DNA of 64,000 nucleotides from Lactifluus volemus (taxonomy: Eukaryota; Basidiomycota; Agaricomycetes; Russulales; Russulaceae): contig WTXI01000032.1 of assembly GCA_022376515.1 (NCBI GenBank), positions 62,001-126,000 of the forward strand, in the 5' to 3' direction. A model generated the notes under the pieces. It saw nothing but the letters and a program-made list of their open reading frames with translations. It made no database searches and was not told where the DNA came from. This document shows, piece by piece, positions 36,030 to 49,631 of the stretch. Numbering within the stretch: the first letter of the stretch is position 1; each line of letters begins with the position of its first letter. A program made the position numbers and the translations under genes.

Positions 36030-36170
36030 CGGTGCGGTCTGCGGAGCACAGATCATTTCAAACGGGGGTCTCTTATACCTAGTACCGTTGCGACGATACT
36101 CTGTCCCGCAAACAAACGCCTTGCGAGCACTTTCATCGCACGCTCAACGCGTCCACGAATTTCAGCTGAA
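36030..36170 (-). pseudogene. Degenerate fragment of the U2AF large-subunit 3' end
   Basis: About 140 bases resemble the last exon of the U2AF gene at 37534 in the same orientation. The minus strand reads LARRLFAGQSIVATVLG, matching LAGRSFAGRSIIATLLG of the intact gene, and CTGCGGAGCA.AGATCA matches its final codons. It is out of frame elsewhere. It lies downstream of the intact gene, so it looks like the remnant of a partial tandem duplication. Confidence 0.7.
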
Positions 36171-36864
36171 GAGCGTCTCGAGGCTTATCTCGAGGCTGGA
36201 CCAAAGGCCACCGGGCAACAGTGATGAGCGCGGAGAACGTGATGAACACGGTGACCAGGACGCATATTGGCACGAGCGGTGTGGCTGAACGTCCTCATAG
36301 TCGTAATCATTGTCGTGTGTGTGACGTGCTATTGTGAGTGAGTCTGGAAAGTCTTCATCGTGGGCATTTCGAGAGTTTAGAAAGGGGGGTGGGTTGAGAG
36401 CGAGTCGGGTGAGCGACGTGATGTTGGTCGTGAAGGCATACAGTACTATGTACTTTTGACGCGCGACTTTGACCTCGAATCCCACTGCAGGGCTGCCTCG
36501 GAGTCGCAGTCCTCTGCCAGATTTCTTTCTGCAGAGTGCGTTTTGACTTGGTTTTATATGTGTTTGGTCGTTCTCAAGCTTATCCAACTCAAACCCATGT
36601 CATCCAAGGCGACATGAACTACGACCATGATAATTCTTCCAGGCCTCAGAAAAGTGGTGGTAAAACGGCAAGCCTCAACGGTGCACCACGCGGAATGGTC
36701 CTTGCTGGCTGTGGTTTGCACACAGCCGAGGGGTATCATGACACGACACGGTCTTCGTCGGACAGAGGGAGGAAGGAAGTCGGGAATTGCAACATTTTTC
36801 AGATACATATCGTAAGGTTTTTTTTCTTCCAGCCCGCACTTTTAATCTATTGCTATCCCGTCTT

Positions 36865-37098
36865 TCACCATTGTCTCGTATTCAGAGCTATCGGCGCGCT
36901 CGAAGGGGTGCAGGACGTACTCCGTCCGAGTCTGGTTCTCCGCTCTGGCCCCTGTAGGAAGATGGCCCGTCCGGTGTGAAGGAGATCGCGTGGCGGTGAC
37001 TGTATGGATTCAAGGACGTAAAACACCTCTATCAGAAATAATGTAGTGACTGTTGCAGTCTGTGAGGTGGCAATCATTAAGGAGAGAGTGGTCGGCAT
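36865..37098 (-). CDS. Hypothetical short ORF behind a TATA-like repeat
   Basis: I do not recognise it. Seventy-seven codons start MPTTLSLMIATSQTATVTTL, weakly signal-peptide-like. A TATATATATATAT stretch at 37109-37122 directly precedes it. No downstream exon could be supported. It may be spurious. Confidence 0.25.
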   Translation of the reverse strand: MPTTLSLMIATSQTATVTTLFLIEVFYVLESIQSPPRDLLHTGRAIFLQGPERRTRLGRSTSCTPSSAPIALNTRQW

Positions 37099-37533
37099 GT
37101 GTTTCTAAAAATATATATATATCGAGTTTTGTACATAGAACGCTCAGCACTCCAGGTCACTGGTGCATGTCTCCTCTGAGTTAAAGACCGGTGATCTCGG
37201 AAGTTGGCGTCGATTTAAGCCACGTAGCCATACAATTGACATGCAGTGGTTGAGGTCCAGGCGGAACGAGTTTGTGCTGTATTTGCACTCTACCGAGACA
37301 AAAATGACGCTGTAGCTATAACGCTCAAACAGCCATCAAATCAAGAGCGAAACTGTATTAGAGCCAAGGCAACAACGAGCATACAGGTTATGCTACCGGC
37401 ATACCAAGCAAAGAGAAGTAAAAGTTTAGAGAGATAGGCCAAGGAACTGAAGCACAACATAAGTAACCAGTAACCTATTTTTTTTTTGGTTTTCAATGCC
37501 ATCGCTCACTTCTCCCGTAGTTCCCTATCGTGT

Positions 37534-39650
<2,117 letters not shown>

Positions 39651-39807
39651 GTTCAAGTCAAGGACAGTTCAATGTTGAGGTTCAAGTTGAAGTTGTGGGT
39701 TGACCAGTGGACCCGTGACACCGATTGTCTCATGATTGGAAACCCCCGACCACCTATCAGCGCCTTCCCGCAGTCATCATTCAGACAGCTCTCAGCCAGC
39801 CTCTATT
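39651..39807. promoter_or_regulatory. Shared head-to-head promoter region of U2AF and FIS1
   Basis: Only 157 bases separate the two divergent ATGs, so both transcripts must start in this interval or initiate inside each other. An inverted CCAAT (ATTGG) lies at 39735-39739. No TATA box is obvious, as is common for housekeeping bidirectional promoters. Confidence 0.55.
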
Positions 39808-40519
39808 ATGGACATGAAGACCGCAGATGTCCCATACGCAGCTGATGCAGAGGTTTCTCTCACTTATGACGAGTTACAGGTTGGCATTTATCAATTACCT
39901 TTACTCTGTACGCGCGCTCACCGGGCATGGCCCACCCGCATATAGGTACTGCGCATGCAGTACGAAAAGGAATTGGCGCAGTCCCACGTCACTATTCAGA
40001 CAAAATTCAACTATGCATGGGGACTGGTGAAGAGTCCAATCCGTGAACACCAATTGGAAGGTGTGCAGCTCCTTGCAGGTAAGTAGCAGCTTCCGAACCC
40101 GCACTTGAGTTCTGCCTCACGAGTGCGCCGCATCGCAGATATTTACCGCTCTGAACCGAAGAGAAGACGGGAGTGTTTGTATTACCTGGCACTGGGACAT
40201 TACAAAATGGGAAATTATGACCAGGCAAAAGGCTTCAACTGTGAGTCTCCACTAGAGAGATTCTTTACTTGACCCGGTGATTGAACGGCTTGCTGCGGCA
40301 GCTCAACTTTTGGAACGGGAACCAACCAACCTGCAGGCACTGTCTCTTGACAACCTCATTGATACGGCCGTCAAGCGAGGTATGCTTCTTACATTTCTCT
40401 GCACCTTCCCTGGCTGACTGTCCATAGAGGGATACATTGGCATGGCCATCGCTGGTGGGGCTGCAGCAGTTGGCACCCTCCTCCTAGCAGGTTTGATCCG
40501 TCGCGCTGCACGCAAGTGA
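39808..40519 (+). CDS. FIS1: Mitochondrial fission protein Fis1
   Basis: Tail-anchored outer mitochondrial membrane adaptor for division. Five exons: 39808-39879, 39946-40078, 40139-40240, 40302-40379 and 40428-40519, all GT-AG, giving 158 residues without interruption. Visible: [20 protein letters not shown], then YAWGLVKSP, the TPR-like helices ending [37 protein letters not shown]. The C-terminal hydrophobic anchor is [19 protein letters not shown], followed by the basic tail RRAARK typical for mitochondrial targeting. Length agrees with fungal Fis1. The ATG at 39808 was chosen; a second ATG two codons later is equally possible. Confidence 0.96.
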
Positions 40520-40957
40520 TGCACTCACGATGGATCTTTATAATATGCCCATGCTCGCTTTGTTCGTCTGCCTGCTCTCCCCACCAGCTGGATACTTATC
40601 GCCGTCTTTCCCCTCTCTATCCTAATACTATTATGTCGTGATGACCAAGGTGTACTGTTTCCAAGACGTCAATTATGACTTACTCGCTGCGACCTGATGG
40701 GTGTGAGTTAGCGCTGAGTCAGGTGATCACCAGAGCACGAGGATGTGAACGGTGAACGTAAAGCAGAGACATTCCACTTTGTATCACACCACGCGATGCG
40801 GAATATAAGAACGCCTGACAACGCGCTCTGCGTGTCCCTTTCCATAACAGCCCGGTTTCCCAGCCCAACTTCACGACGCTTTCCACACTTCCCACAAGCT
40901 CCGCAAGCCGCAAAGTCCTTCTTATCTTCTCGCTCTCTAAACTAGGCGCCACCCTTC
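40520..40957. other. Intergenic region FIS1 to M50B-like gene
   Basis: No gene. It holds the FIS1 3' flank and the promoter of the next gene, which is transcribed in the same direction. Confidence 0.5.
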
Positions 40958-42264
40958 ATGTCAGATCCTTGGAACCCACCCATCGCACCACAAGTCCGTG
41001 AAAGTCCCTTGGTACCCACGCACAACCAGGTGCGTGCGTGGTACCACATGCTGTCGCCTTCCTTCTGCTAATCACTAGCATTTCCGCTCAGTGGACGGTG
41101 CTCTACGTCGTGGGTCTCCCCCGTTTACCCTTAACCCCTTCTATGTATACTCTATGCGATTGGTTAGATAGTCGTATATGCCGTCGTCCTTTTCGGACTC
41201 TGGAACATACCCGGCGTGCGGCTCATCATCAACCCGCTCAAGCTCTTCGCCATCGGTTGGCATGAGCTTTCCCATGCCATATGCGTGCGTCACATACCAC
41301 CTGATCCGTCTTCCTCCCATCTTTCGATCCAACAATGTTGGTATGTCTCTAGGCAGTATTGACGGGAGGGGCCATAATGGGAATGTCGATAAATCCCACA
41401 ACGGGCGGTTGTACCAGAGTACATGGCGGTCACCCGCCGTCGATCCTCTGTTCCGGTTATGTTGGCTCTTCTGTTCTGGGCGGCTTATTCATCCTTGGCG
41501 GCTTCGACACGCTCGTCGCTAAACTTCTCAGCTTCGTGGCAGGCGTTGGGTTACTAGCGCCGTTGTCCCTCGTCCGGGATAAATTGTATGTCCTACATCG
41601 CCTTGCCGTCCCACCCATGAGAGTTGACACGCGCATAGAACCATTTTGCTCACCGTAGTCTTCGAGGGGATGCTAGTAGGATTTTGGTTCATTGATCACG
41701 CGTACGTATGCTCGAGTTTGGTGATGGAATGTTAGCTCATTTATACTTTATAGCCAAGCGCTGAGGTGGTATATGCTTTTCCTTGGCATGATCCAGTATG
41801 CTCCCCGTCTCGTCATTCTACATCTTACTTAGCCTTCATTTCAGTTCATTATACGTTATATGTACGTTTACGACGTCCGTACCAGTGCTCCATCCTTAGC
41901 AGGTTCACGTCTACAAAGGGGACATAGCCGACGAGAAGTTCTTCCATAAACCAAACGACTCGGACTGTACGCAATTCTCCCAACTCTACAAGCCGTCCCA
42001 TCACATGGTGCGTCGTCGTTTCTCAACCCGTCGTGGGACAAACACCTGTGTAAAAAATTAACGGGACTCTGCATAGTGTGGGCGTTGTTCTGGATCACAT
42101 TCCAGCTCGGCGCACTCGTAGGATTCATCTTTATCGGCCTCGCATCTTTCAAACTTTCTCAAGAACAAATGAACGCCGAAGCTGGTAAGTCTTCGAATCC
42201 GTTAGCCGTCGTCGAACGTTCGCTCATCGGCAGTTTCTCTTCAGCGCGTTTCCTCCCAACATAG
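40958..42264 (+). CDS. Peptidase M50B-like membrane protein (two apparent one-base deletions)
   Basis: Multi-pass membrane protein with the zinc-protease motif HELSHA in the context LFAIGWHELSHAIC (about 41250). This is preceded by VVLFGLWNIPGVRLIINPLK and followed by LTGG, the signature GYVGSSVLGGLFILGGFDTL, then LLSFVAGVGLLAPLSLVRDK, ILLTVVFEGMLVGFWFIDHA and DSDCTQFSQLYKP. The last membrane segment is WALFWITFQLGALVGFIFIG, ending AARFLPT at the stop 42262-42264. Exons begin 40958, 41092, 41172, 41353, 41640, 41754 and beyond, with GT-AG introns. Frame is lost near 41755 (before ALRWYMLFLG) and near 41990 (KP/PSHVW), each restored by one added base. Since the rest is perfectly conserved, errors in the consensus are as likely as decay. 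Substrate unknown; likely acts in an internal membrane. Confidence 0.85.
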
Positions 42265-43074
42265 CACCCCGGTGCTTGGCTCTATCTCTCTCTTATCTAT
42301 CTGCCATCGATGTTGTGTGTCGTTGGTCGTCTTTACATATCATTCCCCTTTTTTTTTTGTTCATAGACACCGCAGGAGCAGCCGCGCTCTCGTCCTTCTG
42401 TTCTTAGATTTAGATTTGACTACGGACTTGTTTTGTATTATAAGCCGCTGGGGAAACTCCAGAGATACGCCACCAGGTCGATGCCACCTGGGCACCCTGT
42501 GCCTCTTCTCGGAGGCTACAGGGGAAAACTACGCGGAATTGTAGCATCTCCCTACATGTTGGCCCAATGATGGCGCACACAAAACGGGACAGATCCAAGG
42601 GAGATGATAGGATTACACCCACGTTTCCTCTCCTCGCCCCTCTAATAGTCTATCCTTTCCCTCGTGGTGCACCGTTCGCGGTGAAACGTGCCTTGTAGCT
42701 TACGTGCAAAGACAAAACACACATAGGCTGCCTGGAGTGAATCAAGGCTGACATTCTCCGGGCCGCACTTCCGTCGGGCGTGCCCGCTCCAACGATGACC
42801 ATAATCATGACGCAGCTTCACGTAGAGTCGCTCGAACGCTGGAGGTTGTTGCGGTCAGAGCGCTGCGGAAGGACTCGTTTTATGCATCATGCAGAGACTA
42901 CTAGTAAAAATGGATGCACTTGGTATGCTCCCCTAAAAACAGCGCTGCTGGAATATGGGCCCAGCCACGCAAACGTTCAGATGGAAAAGATGAATGAGGT
43001 GATTCTAGTAGTAGCTCTGAAAAACAACTGGGATACAATGGGACGCCGAGGCATTTTTGTTACAAAAATGATCT
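42265..43074. other. Intergenic region
   Basis: No supported gene between the M50B-like gene and the first copy of the membrane-protein array. Confidence 0.4.
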
Positions 43075-44805
43075 TTAGGTAGCGAACATTAGATCTCCAC
43101 GTCGCTTCAGGGTATTCAACTCAATAGAACCTCGGTTCGAGTCATCACATTCGACCATTGTTTTCACTGCAACCTGCATGCCCAATCCATTCTGCGGTGC
43201 TGCACTGGCCCGCAGGGGATTACGCGCATAACGTTGCGGATTCGAATATTGATCACTATAACCTTGACTCGGACTATCACTGTATTGACGTCATTTTGAG
43301 AGGTCGCGGAAAGCGTCAGGAAGGAGCCTTACTCTGAAAAATTCTGGAAGATATCTCGAAAGGACCGGGAAGATGCAATAACCCTGGTAAATATGTGGTT
43401 AAGAACTTCGAGATAGAAGTAAATTTATGAATAAGATGAACGCACACCACAATGACTGTCAACAGGTCGGCAGGACGTAAAAGTCAGTCGCGAAAATGGA
43501 AGAGTACTTGGACATACACAGAGGAAAGTGAAACATCTACAGTTCAAACACGGTCGTAAGTGAACAACCACAAGAGGATCTGATGCTACTGACCACGTTC
43601 CAAGCGTCTGTTTATGTGGTTAGATACATAAATAATCCAAGTACGTCCAAATTTACTCACCATTGATGTTCAGGAAAGGCATTACCTAAACAATGAAGCA
43701 AAATGAATCGAACCTGTGAACTAAGCAACATAAAAAGCAAGGGCGACATACCACACCGGGTACTTCCGTCAAGATAGCGGTTGTAATCCAGAACAAACCT
43801 TGGACATACAACATGTGCCATATATGCGTCCCAGTCCCGGTCCCAGTCCGCTGGTGAAACACACCGGAAATCATAATTCCCAACAAACAACAATCTACGA
43901 TGAACCTCGCCGTTATGACCCACTTGAACTCAGCTGTGTCAAACAGGATACAAGTTTGTAAACGTGTGGACCATAGACTGCGACTCTGAGAAATTCGTAG
44001 CATTAGTACAACGGACATGGCATATGCAGGCATTTAGAAACAGCGAACCCTTGTTATAGCTAGGAAATCAACATATCAGAGACTTGACTACGAAAGCGAT
44101 AACCTATGAAAACCTACCAATGAGCGTTGCAGCGAAATCCATCGGCCAAACAAGCCCGGCAATCATTACGATCCTACGGTTTCGTCCCCATAAGGCAACT
44201 CTAATCGACAATGAGGGCCTTATCACCGTGAAACGAAAAAAAGATCGTCGATCACTCACCCCCGGAGCATAAGAAGAAACGAGGCACAACTTGCCGCAAG
44301 CCAAGCCGTGGCCTGTGAGACATCAGTCAGCATGCGGTGGATGTATTAGAACACGAGCCGTACGTACTAAGACAAAACGATACAAAACCTGCACAGGGTA
44401 AGAGTGAGCATACGCCTGTCATTAACGGCACAGAACTAGTAGATGTACATCACAATTGAATTTCCCCGTGAGATTGACTGCCACAACGGCCATGATGAGG
44501 GAGATCAGGCACAACGTCCTTGCGGCAATGTACGCAAGATATGACCATCTCCATGGTCGCTTTCCTGTGTAAATTTGCCATTCAAAACCGAATGTAGTGA
44601 AATATTCCCATCTGTGCGAGATTCGAGTCGAAACCCTCTGGATACACATAGAACCTCACATAAACAGCCCTGCAAAAGTGTGTATCATCTTCAAGTACTT
44701 AACTAGGCAGGGGACAGTTCAATTCACGGTGTAGGGAAAGGAAATAAAGTACAAACCATAGGTTTGAAGTGCATTCTCCGTCTCCGAGTCGGGGACAGAA
44801 TCCAT
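43075..44805 (-). CDS. Multi-pass membrane protein, family 2, array copy 1
   Basis: First of five same-strand paralogues. ATG at 44805 gives MDSVPDSETENALQTY. Exon 2 (VKYLKMIHTFAGLF) follows a donor GTTTGTACTT, and exon 3 reads WEYFTTFGFEWQIYTGKR then PWRWSYLAYIAARTLCLISL. A later exon has ATAWLAASCASFLLMLRG and SIRVALWGRNRRIVMIAGLV, then FKWVITARFIVDCCLLGIMI and LWHMLYVQ-like FWITTAILTEVP. The hydrophilic tail ends GDLMFAT at stop 43077-43075. I could follow a continuous coding path through the introns examined, so this copy may be functional. The family looks like agaricomycete proteins of 300-350 residues with six or seven membrane segments and no known role. A HTGTGTGT-type insertion (TGTGTGTH) is unique to this copy. 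Confidence 0.6.
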
Positions 44806-45335
44806 TGTTTGTGATTAGAGACCACGACAACCTGAGCCTGAGCCTGCCAGTGAGTGTTCGAACTTGAGAAGAAGGATTTGTAAAAGTAGCAAGTACCACC
44901 AGAGCTGGAAAGTCGCCTTTGGGCTGGGTATGAAGAACGGCAAACCATGCGTGGGGCTTTACTATATAAGCTTTGCAGACTAAATGATGGTGAAAATTGA
45001 GGAGACTTGGAGCCGAGATATGCCACAGGTACGCGGCGACTCGGGCTCGAATGGGAAGGCAACTGAGTCGATCCGTCTACTAAACTTGGTCCATTTGTAG
45101 CCTGCTCCGGCTTGGCTGAACTGTTGAACGTAATTAAGAGATGAAAACAAAGTCCTCGATCCTTGATTGATGCGACCGTGACGCACCTATTGAGAAGGCC
45201 GTCGACCACCGTCCCCAACGGAAGCAAAATTAATTCTATGAAATTTCATAGTAGGATTACTTGTTTTGTTCAAATTCGAGAGCATTTCGGAAAAAACAGT
45301 ACTACGGATTGCAGCCTGTTTCGCGGTGAAAGCGT

Positions 45336-45971
45336 CACAAGCTCCCGCTCATGTGAGCTCCAGGATCGCTCCATCGATCAAAAACGAAAAAAGGTATGCC
45401 GGTACGGCCGCGTAGCACCACACCATCGGAGTCGTGCGTCGAGATTTCTATAATTCGCCGACGTTCTCGTTCCATTCCACCTGTTGCGCCGCGTCCCTGG
45501 ATGCACAGATCGTGTCCGCCATATTTTATGCCCATCAGTCACAGTAGCATAAAATCCTCGTGTACTCCAATGAGGTTCTTTAGACGGGGAAGGTTGTGCG
45601 TGGCAGTGGCGGTCTCCGCTGAAGGTAAGTTCGAGGTACTTGGTGCCAGAAAGGTACTGTAGTGGAAAATCTGCTTGATGGTTTCCCCATGGTGATCCCC
45701 GGATTGCCGAGGAACTGAGATAAGGTGGGCGGCCACCGCAGCGGCCATAAGACACACCCGATCGCCTTGCGGTACTAGGATTTACCGTGACTATTTTGGC
45801 AGCGTGAGAAACGGTGGGATGGATCTGACTGAGGGGCCTGTCGTCTTTTGAGGCTTTGAATAAACTATGTTCGGCACTTGCTTCAGCTTGCAGTCGGCGA
45901 GCCCAAGCGTTTGGTAACTGCGGTGATGTATGCTGCCTGAGAGTGTGTGATAGTGCGATTCGAGCGATCAC
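45336..45971 (-). pseudogene. Decayed N-terminal (C2-like) piece of a second NACHT-WD40 gene
   Basis: The minus strand encodes, in shifting frames, HNLPRLKNLIGVHEDF, YATVTDGHKIWRTRSV and QQVEWNENV. These align with KNLPRLKTILGKKRRF, YTTIIYGETTTRTRSV and QRVEWNESM of the 3.1-8.3 kb NACHT-WD40 gene and with the C2-like header of that family. No NACHT or WD40 sequence follows on the minus strand below 45336; the next recognisable feature is membrane-array copy 1. The 197-codon open frame over this region is therefore a mixture of frames, not an intact novel protein. Confidence 0.65.
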
Positions 45972-46400
45972 CCAAAATAAATCCGAGCCGGCCCCAGATC
46001 GCCGCCGGTGAGAGCGGAGACTGCCAGTGCGGAGAATGTGGAGACGGCGCTTGTATTCGCTGATCAGTTCAGCCCTGCGATGAGTGGCACTATGTGTTAA
46101 ATGTCATGTTATAGTGTTTGGAAGTTTACCACATCTTTTGATGTGCCTGAGGTAGATGCGCTAGATGCCATCACGCCACCCACCCCATCGGGGGACGTGA
46201 GACGACAGTGACTGGTACGCGCTTACTGTAAGTTTGTTCGGGAACCTCAGTAAGAAAGACACTGCGGGGAAACTAGAAAATTGGTGCTGTCGAAGCCGGA
46301 GGCAAAACTATTGCCTACAATAAATAGGTTGTAACAAGGTAAGATGAAATCTCAGCCTTTCGTTTAGTAGAAGGCAAATGAGGTCGTTAGGTAGCGTACA
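45972..46400. other. Intergenic region
   Basis: No gene seen; lies between the decayed NACHT-WD40 piece and array copy 2. Confidence 0.35.
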
Positions 46401-48127
46401 TTACATCTTCATCACCTTGTTCTGAGGTTCCGAATAAAGCCCACTCTCTTTATCTCCCACTGGCACCCGTGATGGTACTGAGGCATCGCGATGCAACTCA
46501 AAGGAACCTAGTTCCAACTCAACGACCTTATCTACCGCAACTTGTACGCCCAGCCCATTCCGTGATATTGCACGCGCGCTCTGGGGATTGTCCCAAGAGA
46601 CGGCGGATACAAACGCTGATCACTGTCACCATATTGACGTCATTCTGAGTTGGAGAAAAGCGTCAGGAAGGAGCCTTACTCTGTCCCATTTCGGAAAAGA
46701 TCTCGATAGGACCGGGAAGACGCGATAACCCTATGTAGGTGTGGGTGCCAGTGAACATCGGGAGAAAGCGATCAAAAACGCTTACATTACGATAACTATG
46801 AACAAGGCGGCCAGACGTAAAGTTAGCCGTGTTAATGAAAAATGATCTGGACATACGATTTGGATATTGGAACATCTACATTTAGAACGCTTTCAGTGAA
46901 CAGTCGATTGAAAATCCGAGTCTAGTGCCACTAACCATATTCCAAGAATCTGTTGAACATAAATAACTACAATTTAAGAAGGTCCAAAATTTCTCACCAT
47001 TAATGTCCATGAAAGGCATTACCTGGATAGTGAAGCAAAATGACACAATCCGGTGAATTAGGCAACGTTAAGAAAGAGACTCTGGAGCGACGTACCACAT
47101 CTGGCACGTCCGTCAAGATGGCGGCAGAAATCCAGAACAAGCCTTGGAAATAGAGTATGTTCCATAAACGTGTTGGATCCCGCTTCCAGAGCACACCGGA
47201 AATCATGGTTCCCAACAGACCAAAATTTGAAATGAACCTAATCAAAAGACTCCACTTGAACTCGTTTGTGGAAGTCGCGAAACAGGATCGTAGAGCCGGG
47301 GACCATTGAATGTGACCCTGAGCAACTGGCAACATTAATAATATGGACATGCGCAGGCATCTGGAAAAACACAACCTGTGTCATGGCTGAGAATCAAGAG
47401 ATCAGGGGCTCCACCGTGAAAACGATGTCTTGTGAAACGCCTACCATAGCATGCCGCAGCAAAATCGACCAGCCAAAGGATTCCGGTAATTACCATACCC
47501 TGTGGCCCTCCCCCATATTGCAATCCTAATAGATGATGAGAGCCTTATTAGATGAAAAATAGATAGTAGATCTGTCACTCACCCTCGGAGCATAAGAAGA
47601 ACGACGCACTACATCCCCCAAGCCAAGCCGTGACCTGAGACATATCAATCAGCATGTACGCTGAAGAAAGGGGAGTAGACGAGTCGTACTAAGACGGTAC
47701 GAAACCAAGACTGCACCGTGACAGGGTAGGGTAAGTATGCGCATAATGTTAACGGTACAAAACTAGCAGATATGTACTTCACAATCGAATTTTCCTGTAA
47801 GGTTGAGTCCCACAACGGTGGTAGTGATGGAGATAAGGGTCAATATCCTTGTAGCGATGTATGAAATGCAGGACCATCTCCATGGCCGTCTTCCCGTGTA
47901 CACTTGCCATTCAAATCAAGAGTCGTGAAATATTCCCATCTATCCGAGTTGTAAGCTGAAGGCGACCCTCTCGGCGAACATGAAATCTCACATATACAGT
48001 CCCGCAAAAGCGTGTATCACTTTCACGAAATTGGCTAGGCAAGGGTAGTTCAATCCACGCTGTCACGGGAGGAATCGAGGTAGTACAAACCAAACGTCTG
48101 CAATTCATATGCAAGGGAGGATACCAT
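46401..48127 (-). pseudogene. Multi-pass membrane protein, family 2, array copy 2 (frame broken)
   Basis: ATG at 48127 gives MVSSLAYELQTF, then ANFVKVIHAFAGLYI and WEYFTTLDL, where a one-base loss near 47895 (DLNG in place of DFEW) breaks the frame. The downstream exons remain recognisable: EFKWSLLIRFISNFGLLGTM, LWNILYFQGLFWISAAILTD, MFQYPNRMSR and YIGLSRLPGPIEI. The tail, GLYSEPQNKVMKM, has its stop at 46403-46401. The regular 5' exon pattern and GTTTGTACTA donor are the same as in the sister copies. Confidence 0.6.
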
Positions 48128-49469
48128 TATTTATGATGGCGTTGCCAGTGGGAAGTGCGTTTTGGAAGCATGTAAAGTATTGGCTTTATGAGCTCGATGG
48201 AGAAGAAACGTTTGCGTGGCCGGGACACAACCAGCAGCCGGGGCGTACAGGGACGAGGGGTAAAACGTCGGATAGGTTTTGGAAACTCTCCATCTTTTGA
48301 TAATTTGTACTTCTGGAATCGGATACGTATTCAAGAAATCCAGTCGGTTCACGTTTAAGATAGCCCGTAGGCAGATGGCGCGAGATTCCGTAATTCCTTC
48401 TGATCCTGATGCAGATGCACCTTCAGTACTTTAGCACTTTGAGCTTCCATGGTATCCGCAAGTCTGAGAAAGTAATGAAGACAGGAAACCAGGAAGTTGA
48501 TGGATCACTAGATGATAGATCACTGATTCACTCAAAAGCCATGCTGATGACGTAATACTGGGCCCTGCAGGGGCGGCCCGGGAAACGTTTGAATTCCGAC
48601 TCGGAGTCGCTCACATCTCCGAATCGTTATTGCACACGAGATGACACCATGTCACCCCAGAGGGACTTTCGTAATGATACAAGTCACAGGGGTGGCCATG
48701 CCGCAAGGCGTTACCTGTGAATCTATCTGTTTCAATACAGTGCTTTCAGCGCTAAACGGCCAGGGGCCGCCGGCACTCGGCGGCTGTTGTACACAAGTCT
48801 CTTCACGCATTTCTGCGCTCATCCTTCAGGACACGCATGCTGGACTAGAACAACGCACGTCATTTGGTGTTCATTAGGAGAGGTTTGATTGAGGGTGTAT
48901 TTCAACCCAGCCTCAGGGAGATGATGGAAGAGACGTTGCTAGTGTGAATGATGAAAATGGATAATTTCGGTTCGGACAGACTCCCCTTGTTTGCACTGAC
49001 GATCTTTTAGTGAATGCGATCCGAGGCAAGTGCCAGCCCGCTCAAGCACAGAACGGGACCTGAAACACTCAGTGTGCCACAACCCTTTTGCTTGTGATGA
49101 CCTGAGCATCGGCCAGACAAAAAGAGACGAGATTGAGGGCTCCGAATCGGAAATGAGAGGATAACGAGGCCACGGCGCGAGAAGGGGAAGCAAAGAGAAA
49201 GAGGCAAAAACGAATGCCCTTACTTTATTCGAAGTATTTAACTGGTCCATCTGTAACTAATGAAGCTCACTAACAACGATGTTAAACAATTAAGATGGGT
49301 GATATAACGACGAAACGAGAGTCTTCGAGTCTGTTGCAGCCCGGAGCGGCCCCTCGATCATCTGTACTAGTAGGTGAGGTGAGGATTCCGAGTCGTCACG
49401 TCATCTACGCGTGAAAATAAATAAACTATGTAAAGAAGGGGTCCGATGAGAGACATGAAGGGGTATCGT
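48128..49469. other. Spacer between array copies 2 and 3
   Basis: No supported gene. The part 49000-49330 is similar to 51770-51960, showing that spacers were duplicated with the genes. It contains a GACTCGGAGTCG word at 48598. Confidence 0.4.
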
Positions 49470-49560
49470 AGTTGACGGCTGTGGGCGATTGCCCCAACGG
49501 GGAGCGATTGTTATCCACGGCCGGCCCGGGTCGCTTATGACCGTGACATGCCCCATCCTC
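49470..49560 (+). repeat. GC-rich dispersed repeat, copy 2
   Basis: GTGGGCGATTGCCCCAACGG, GGAGCGATTGTTATCCACGG and GGCCCGGG occur in the same order as in the copies at 26.8 (inverted), 52.1 and 58.1 kb. Confidence 0.6.
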
Positions 49561-49631
49561 GGGCTCTTGCTCCCTCTGCGCTCTATCCGATCTGTCTTCG
49601 GCTGAGTCTGCTTCCAACACCTCCCAAACCG

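Noticed and set aside
45378..45971. 197-codon minus-strand ORF as a novel intact protein
   Set aside because: Homology to the NACHT-WD40 header switches between frames within it, so it is a decayed fragment.
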